Shown piece by piece: positions 60,401 through 64,000 of a DNA stretch of 64,000 bases. Below the pieces are notes generated by a model. It was not told the DNA's origin. It ran no database searches and saw only the letters and a program-made list of their open reading frames with translations. Numbering within the stretch: the stretch's first letter is position 1; each line of letters starts with the position of its first letter. Origin of the DNA: CAZMVY01 sp964617875. GTDB lineage: Bacteria > Planctomycetota > Phycisphaerae > UBA1845 > PWPN01. Location of the stretch: positions 4,544 through 68,543 of the forward strand of contig CAZUAI010000023.1 of the NCBI GenBank assembly GCA_964617875.1, read 5' to 3'. The position numbers and the translations under genes were made by a program.

Positions 60401-60832
60401 GGCGACGGTTGTGGGGAACTGGACGGTCCGCGGGGGCAGGGCCCCGGGCGGCAGGCTGTTGGTGGGCTCGATCGCCATCCAGAGCGAGGCGTTGGAGTTC
60501 CGCAGGTAGCCGTACGCGGAGAACTTCACCGCGGAGCCGGGCGTCAGGCCGGTGATCCGTTGGCAGATGCCCGCTTCGTATCCGGAAGGGATCGAGGTGA
60601 TCTTCTGGCCCCAGCCGGCGGAGCCGCCGAACAGGTAGCCGGACCATGCCGACGTTGAGGCGGACGGCCGATAACACGCCTCCCAGAAGTTGGCGACGCC
60701 GTTGGCAGCGAAGCCACCCTCGAAGTTCGGGTTGAGCAGCTTTTCCCCTGATTGAGCGAGCAGCGGACATGCCGCAGCGAGGACGATCACCGTGTTTGCG
60801 AACGCCCCGGTGCGCAGCCAGCGTGTGGTCAT
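57461..60832 (-). CDS. Giant secreted protein: N-terminal beta domain, FnIII-like, helical domain, TSP3 repeats, dockerin-like end
   Basis: 1123 residues. Signal peptide at 1-26, then a CBM-like beta domain to about 190 (LLNPNFEGGF, FWEACYRPS), a fibronectin-III-like unit (VQLSWSAPGGVSKYEIRYSTA), and a large Trp-rich helical domain at about 310-850 without a known catalytic motif (WNESHHLGELTWNGVG, GEWWWDWGVGW). Seven or so thrombospondin type-3 calcium repeats follow (DGFSDHCDNCPTVANPTQ, DGIGNVCDPDVDGDGLS), then two dockerin-like loops (DFTADGDVDLEDF, DMDGDADVDLDDF) at the very end. ATG 60832 gives the signal peptide. A good promoter lies upstream at 60893-60921. The role is probably in binding or degrading polysaccharide. 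Confidence 0.8.
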   Translation of the reverse strand: MTTRWLRTGAFANTVIVLAAACPLLAQSGEKLLNPNFEGGFAANGVANFWEACYRPSASTSAWSGYLFGGSAGWGQKITSIPSGYEAGICQRITGLTPGSAVKFSAYGYLRNSNASLWMAIEPTNSLPPGALPPRTVQFPTTVAQWNYQETTAVVGASGQIAVYLWVFQTTASVGSYFDTASVTATTLAPRITNLAAGSPRSDAVQLSWSAPGGVSKYEIRYSTAPITAANWSSATVPVAQVPPEPATAGATQTSWVRGLTAGATYYFAIRSQIASGVWSDVSNTPAATTTPPGSAPYWAVKTRDLFNAWYSGKLADCQNAEANSGSTADKPDDPFNWYFYSLDKDCENQPVIGALLQIVRDPWLLSFYRRLSDHVWTLTYNNTNIDSNAYRQTRQKIPTWNESHHLGELTWNGVGLIAVDYENRKWLDRAVEYCKHLVAWTGYTGNAADGGPHLHFRSMFFRGDEYDRSAERPYTLVDTPEDRRLTRSPWYAAWRDPESRMMSGQTIKDFLYELDRASAEDAMKTDLGKPRGMWPGEIRFDNHQIGGYSGQWWKMAASLGGTIGTSGEWWWDWGVGWVQSRDACYELIDQYITSGEERFIIPVRESIRHFSVDSAFNSIPPQYMFINNDTWYRGPIAPWPDYNDPWGGYQYIINLLYRQATGDTQFDPHWLGHANTLWQVLPRPGATRYQRMIRSTLTWTTDNPGTGWKANGPFFLAWKITQDKEWLCRALDEDLSIVFLEAMYTGIPGVGINRLPNQPITWNNTNSNFAALVTEWDGTHVKWLTYNFDAVNRPVQIWLWSLQPGRYVFRHGPDADYDDRMDTVAESTFITYTQRRTPVTLTLPANRLEAFEIVPVPCPLAGDPDGDGDGFSDHCDNCPTVANPTQANADGDLAGDACDVCPGNPDKTFTNACGCDVPERDTDWDGVPDCVDRCPMHDDRLDADADAVPDDCDNCPNAANADQTDTDRDGPGDACDNCPAVANANQADMDHDGIGNVCDPDVDGDGLSNAEDNCPLKPNADQADADADGVGDLCDKCPGTTAGAPVDNDGCALPVPGDFTADGDVDLEDFALIQLCYGGPNAPPEYTACAPADMDGDADVDLDDFTLFAKCFNGPNRLPACD

Positions 60833-60892
60833 GACCGATCGACTCCGTTTCCAGCACCTGCGCCCCGTTCTCGCCGTTGTAGCCCCAAACGC

Positions 60893-60921
60893 AATATAGT
60901 GCGTGCCTCGCGCGGTTACAA
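60893..60921 (-). promoter_or_regulatory. Sigma-70-type promoter for the TSP3-dockerin gene
   Basis: On the minus strand TTGTAA (60921-60916), a 17-base spacer and TATATT (60898-60893). The leader would be about 53 bases. Confidence 0.6.
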
Positions 60922-60998
60922 GAAGGCCTGTCTGAAGCGTTTTACTTCGGTCCCGGGCGGGTCGTGCGGGTTGCGGAATCCGGCAGCCGGCGGGCCTG

Positions 60999-61027
60999 TT
61001 GACCCGGCCTGGGCATGTCCGTATCAT
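60999..61027 (+). promoter_or_regulatory. Sigma-70-type promoter for ppdK
   Basis: TTGACC at 60999-61004, a 17-base spacer and TATCAT at 61022-61027. The leader before ATG 61064 is about 30 bases. It is divergent from the promoter at 60893-60921. Confidence 0.65.
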
Positions 61028-61063
61028 ACGTCGCTTTCGTTGCGCCACAGGAGGCTTATACCG

Positions 61064-63817
61064 ATGGCTACCAGTAAGAAGTTCGTGTATTCGTTCGGCG
61101 GCGGCAAGGCGGACGGCCGCGGCGACCAGAAGACCCTGCTCGGGGGCAAGGGCGCCAACCTGGCGGAAATGGCCCTGCTCAAGCTGCCGGTCCCGGCCGG
61201 TTTCACGATCACGACGGAGATGTGCAATGAGTACTACAAGTGCGGCAAGAAGCTGCCGCCCAGCCTGATCAAGGACATCAAGGCCGCGTTGGCCAAGGTC
61301 GAGAAGATCATGGGCAAGAAGTTTGGCGACCCGAAGAATCCCCTTCTGGTCTCCTGCCGTTCCGGTGCCCGCCAGTCGATGCCGGGCATGATGGAGACGG
61401 TGCTCAACATCGGCCTGACGAGCAAGACGCTGCCGGGGCTGGCCGCCAAGACCGGCAACCCGCGGTTCGCGTGGGACTCGTACCGCCGGCTGATCCAGAT
61501 GTACGCCGACGTCGTCATGGAAAAGGCCGAGGGCATCGAGCCGGCCGAGGACATGGGCGTACGCCGCCAACTCGAGCGGGAACTCGAGCGCGTCAAACAC
61601 GAGAAGGGCTACAAACTCGACACCGACCTGACGGCCGAGGACCTCGAGAAGCTCTGCGGCACGTACCGGGAGATCGTGCAGCGGGTGCTGGGCAAGCCGT
61701 TCCCCGATGATCCGATGGAGCAGTTGCTCGGCGGAATCCGCGCCGTCTTCCAGTCGTGGAACGGCAAGCGGGCGATTTCCTACCGCCGCATCGAGGGCAT
61801 TCCCGACGGCTGGGGCACGGCCGTCAACGTGCAGGCGATGGTGTTCGGCAACATGGGCGAGAACAGCGCAACCGGCGTTGCCTTCACGCGGAACCCGGCG
61901 ACGGGGGAGGATGCCTTCTACGGCGAGTGGCTGATCAACGCGCAGGGCGAGGATGTCGTGGCGGGTATCCGCACGCCGAGCCCGCTGAACGAGGCCACGC
62001 GGCCCGCCGGCAACACCGAGCCGAGCCTCGAGAAGGCGTATCCGAAGACGTACAAGCAGCTCCACGCGATTCGCGACAAGCTGGAGAAGCACTTCCGCGA
62101 GATGCAGGACATCGAGTTCACCATCGAGGACGGCACGGTCTACATGCTGCAGACCCGCACCGGCAAGCGGACGGGGCCGGCGGCGGTCCGCATCGCCGTC
62201 GAGATGGTCAAGCAGAAGCTGATCAAGCCGGAAGAGGCGGTTCTGCGTGTCAGTCCGGCGCAGCTCGATGAGCTGCTGCACCCGATCCTTGACGCCAAGG
62301 CCGAGAAGGACGCGAAGAAGCTGTGCACCGGTCTGCCGGCGGGCCCCGGCGGGGCGGCGGGTCAGATCGTCTTCACGGCGAACGATGCGGTCGAGTGGGC
62401 CGCGCAGGGCAAGACGGTCGTGCTTGTCCGTGAGGAGACGAACCCGGAAGACGTCGAGGGCATGCGGGCGGCGACGGGCATTCTCACGGCCCGCGGCGGC
62501 ATGACGAGCCATGCGGCGCTGGTGGCCCGCGGCTGGGGCAAGTGCTGCGTGGTCGGCGCAAGCGACCTGCACGTGGACCTGCAGGCGCGGGAACTGCACG
62601 TGGCGGGCGAGACGCTCCGCCAGGGCGACTGGGTGAGCCTGAACGGCACGAAAGGCGCGGTGTACAGCGGCCGGCTCCCGATGGTCTCGGGGGGCGAGAA
62701 CGCCTGGTTCAAGGCGTTCATGGCGATGTGCGACAAGCTCCGCAAGCTGGGCGTCCGGGCGAACGCCGACACGCCGGAGGATGCGGCCAAGGCACGCGAG
62801 TTCGGCGCGGAGGGCATCGGCCTGTTCCGCACGGAGCACATGTTCTACGGCAAGGGCGCGGAAGAACCGCTCTTCAAGCTGCGGAAGATGATCCACTCGG
62901 AGAGCGTTGCGGAACGCAAGGCCGCGTTGGACGAGCTGTTCCCGCACGTGAAGGCGGACATCAAGGCGACGCTCGAGGCGATGGACGGCCTGCCGGTGAC
63001 GATCCGGCTGCTGGATCCGCCGCTGCACGAGTTCGTCCCGCAGAATCCGGAGGAGCGCGAGCGCCTCGCCGAGAGCCTCGGCATTTCGCTCGAGGATCTC
63101 GAGAAGCGGGCGGAGGCCCTGCACGAGGTCAACCCGATGATGGGCCACCGCGGGGTGCGGCTCGGCGTTACGTATCCCGAGGTGAGCGAAATGCAGATCC
63201 GCGCGATTCTCGAAGCGGCCTGCGAACTGATCAAGGCCGGCAAGAAGGCCCACCCGGAGATCATGATCCCGGTCACATGCGACGTGAAGGAGCTGGACAA
63301 CCAGAAGAAGCTGGTGGACAAGGTGGCCGCCGAGGTGGCCGCCCGGTTCGGCATGAAGAAGGTGCCATTCCTGTACGGCACGATGATCGAGATCCCGCGG
63401 GCCGCGCTGAAGGCCGGCGAGATGGCGCAGACGGCGGAGTTCTTCAGCTTCGGGACGAACGACCTGACGCAGATGACGTTCGGCTTCAGCCGCGACGACA
63501 TCGGCGGCTTCGTGCCCGACTACGTCAAGAATGAGATCCTGCCGGCGGACCCGTTCCAGACGCTCGATCAGGGCGGGGTCGGCGAACTGATCCAGATCGC
63601 CATCGAGCGCGGGCGCGCGACGCGGCCGGGGCTGAAGGTCGGCATCTGCGGCGAGCACGGCGGCGAGGGCGAATCGGTGAAGTTCTGCCACCGCGTCGGC
63701 ATGAACTACGTGAGCTGCTCGCCGTTCCGCGTCCCGATCGCGCGGCTTGCGGCGGCGCAGGCGGTGGTTCTTGAGAAGACGGCGGCGAAGGCCAAGGGTG
63801 GCAAGAAGAAGCGTTGA
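61064..63817 (+). CDS. ppdK: Pyruvate, phosphate dikinase
   Basis: 917 residues, close to the usual 880-950. The N-terminal ATP-grasp part begins KKFVYSFGGGKADG and contains GGKGANLAEMALLKLPVPAG; the swivelling domain has the phospho-His in GGMTSHAALVARGWGKCCVVG; the C-terminal TIM barrel has EGIGLFRTEHMFYG, GTNDLTQMTFGFSRDD and GICGEHGGEG. It interconverts pyruvate, ATP and Pi with phosphoenolpyruvate, AMP and PPi, serving glycolysis or gluconeogenesis in the cytoplasm. CAGGAGGC lies eight bases before ATG 61064. Own promoter and terminator indicate a single-gene unit. Confidence 0.97.
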   Translation: MATSKKFVYSFGGGKADGRGDQKTLLGGKGANLAEMALLKLPVPAGFTITTEMCNEYYKCGKKLPPSLIKDIKAALAKVEKIMGKKFGDPKNPLLVSCRSGARQSMPGMMETVLNIGLTSKTLPGLAAKTGNPRFAWDSYRRLIQMYADVVMEKAEGIEPAEDMGVRRQLERELERVKHEKGYKLDTDLTAEDLEKLCGTYREIVQRVLGKPFPDDPMEQLLGGIRAVFQSWNGKRAISYRRIEGIPDGWGTAVNVQAMVFGNMGENSATGVAFTRNPATGEDAFYGEWLINAQGEDVVAGIRTPSPLNEATRPAGNTEPSLEKAYPKTYKQLHAIRDKLEKHFREMQDIEFTIEDGTVYMLQTRTGKRTGPAAVRIAVEMVKQKLIKPEEAVLRVSPAQLDELLHPILDAKAEKDAKKLCTGLPAGPGGAAGQIVFTANDAVEWAAQGKTVVLVREETNPEDVEGMRAATGILTARGGMTSHAALVARGWGKCCVVGASDLHVDLQARELHVAGETLRQGDWVSLNGTKGAVYSGRLPMVSGGENAWFKAFMAMCDKLRKLGVRANADTPEDAAKAREFGAEGIGLFRTEHMFYGKGAEEPLFKLRKMIHSESVAERKAALDELFPHVKADIKATLEAMDGLPVTIRLLDPPLHEFVPQNPEERERLAESLGISLEDLEKRAEALHEVNPMMGHRGVRLGVTYPEVSEMQIRAILEAACELIKAGKKAHPEIMIPVTCDVKELDNQKKLVDKVAAEVAARFGMKKVPFLYGTMIEIPRAALKAGEMAQTAEFFSFGTNDLTQMTFGFSRDDIGGFVPDYVKNEILPADPFQTLDQGGVGELIQIAIERGRATRPGLKVGICGEHGGEGESVKFCHRVGMNYVSCSPFRVPIARLAAAQAVVLEKTAAKAKGGKKKR

Positions 63818-63859
63818 ACGTCGGCCTCGCCGACCGACAACCCGGTGATTTGTATTGTG

Positions 63860-63892
63860 ACGCGGCCCCGGCCCGAACGGTCGGGGCCGCGT
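63860..63892 (+). terminator. Rho-independent terminator after ppdK
   Basis: Perfect 11-base arms (63860-63870 and 63882-63892) around an 11-base loop, followed by TCTTCTCGTTTA. It lies 43 bases after the ppdK stop. The remaining 100 bases of the window show no gene. Confidence 0.75.
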
Positions 63893-64000
63893 TCTTCTCG
63901 TTTATGGGGCGTCGCGTCTCCGCAAAACGACGCCGGGGCGTGAGACGTTGCTAACCCAACCTTCGCACGGCGATGGAAATCGCGAGCGAGAATCGGCGTT

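Noticed and set aside
60833..63691. Upstream continuation of the minus-strand frame of the dockerin gene, across ppdK
   Set aside because: The frame is open by chance antisense to ppdK. The signal peptide and promoter place the true start at 60832.

Overview
The window is high-GC DNA of a kind I would place in the Planctomycetes, most likely class Phycisphaerae. This rests on family content, not on a marker gene. The features behind it are secreted giant proteins ending in dockerin-like modules with paired DGDVDL loops, thrombospondin type-3 calcium repeats, a HAF-repeat/PEP-CTERM remnant, a formylglycine sulfatase, DUF4838 proteins, MtaA/URO-D-type methyltransferase homologues and a sigma-70 factor with a very long N-terminal extension. 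No rRNA, tRNA, CRISPR array, phage or transposase gene was recognised.

Layout. 1-5.3 kb: the 3' part of a beta-helix/esterase fusion, a lipoprotein gene bracketed by two diverged inverted repeats, and a rhamnose-type symporter. 5.4-12.3 kb: a GT4 glycosyltransferase, an L,D-transpeptidase, a MazG-like pyrophosphatase, a YbjN protein, an internally deleted FHA/SpoIIE phosphatase and a GT-C membrane glycosyltransferase. 12.5-16.8 kb: a secreted clan-A glycosidase with dockerin and an alpha-toroid protein. 17-24 kb: a chemoreceptor, an LPP20-like protein coupled to a CHASE2 cyclase, and a lipoprotein phosphoesterase. 24-36 kb: a sugar kinase/SIS isomerase/mutarotase operon, queE carrying a palindromic insertion, an AGE-type epimerase, an SSS symporter, an NtrC-type regulator, a DUF4838 protein and a hydroxyacid dehydrogenase. 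36-46 kb: a membrane phosphoesterase, a DUF255 thioredoxin-like protein, a membrane-anchored coiled-coil protein with two BRCT-like repeats, small proteins and the extended sigma factor. 46-64 kb: a URO-D methyltransferase, a seven-EF-hand secreted protein, TPR and HEAT proteins, two nucleotide-sugar SDR enzymes, a Tat/DUF4838/Kelch fusion, a sulfatase, a giant TSP3-dockerin protein and pyruvate phosphate dikinase.

Together the genes suggest a heterotroph that takes apart complex, partly sulfated polysaccharides outside the cell (glycosidases, sulfatase, beta-helix/esterase). It imports the sugars by RhaT and SSS symporters, isomerises them (AGE, GalM, SIS, kinase) and builds its own surface glycans (GT4, GT-C, epimerase, UXS).

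Most start codons were chosen by Shine-Dalgarno position or signal peptide; several differ from the longest open frame. Intergenic DNA holds several broken genes and dispersed repeats. The most unusual observations are a 52-bp palindrome read through in frame inside queE, with one arm repeated near 36.0 kb; the diverged inverted repeat pair at 2.4 and 4.0 kb; the tandem BRCT-like membrane protein; and a set of promoters whose -10 box lies so close to the start codon that the messages would be leaderless or nearly so.
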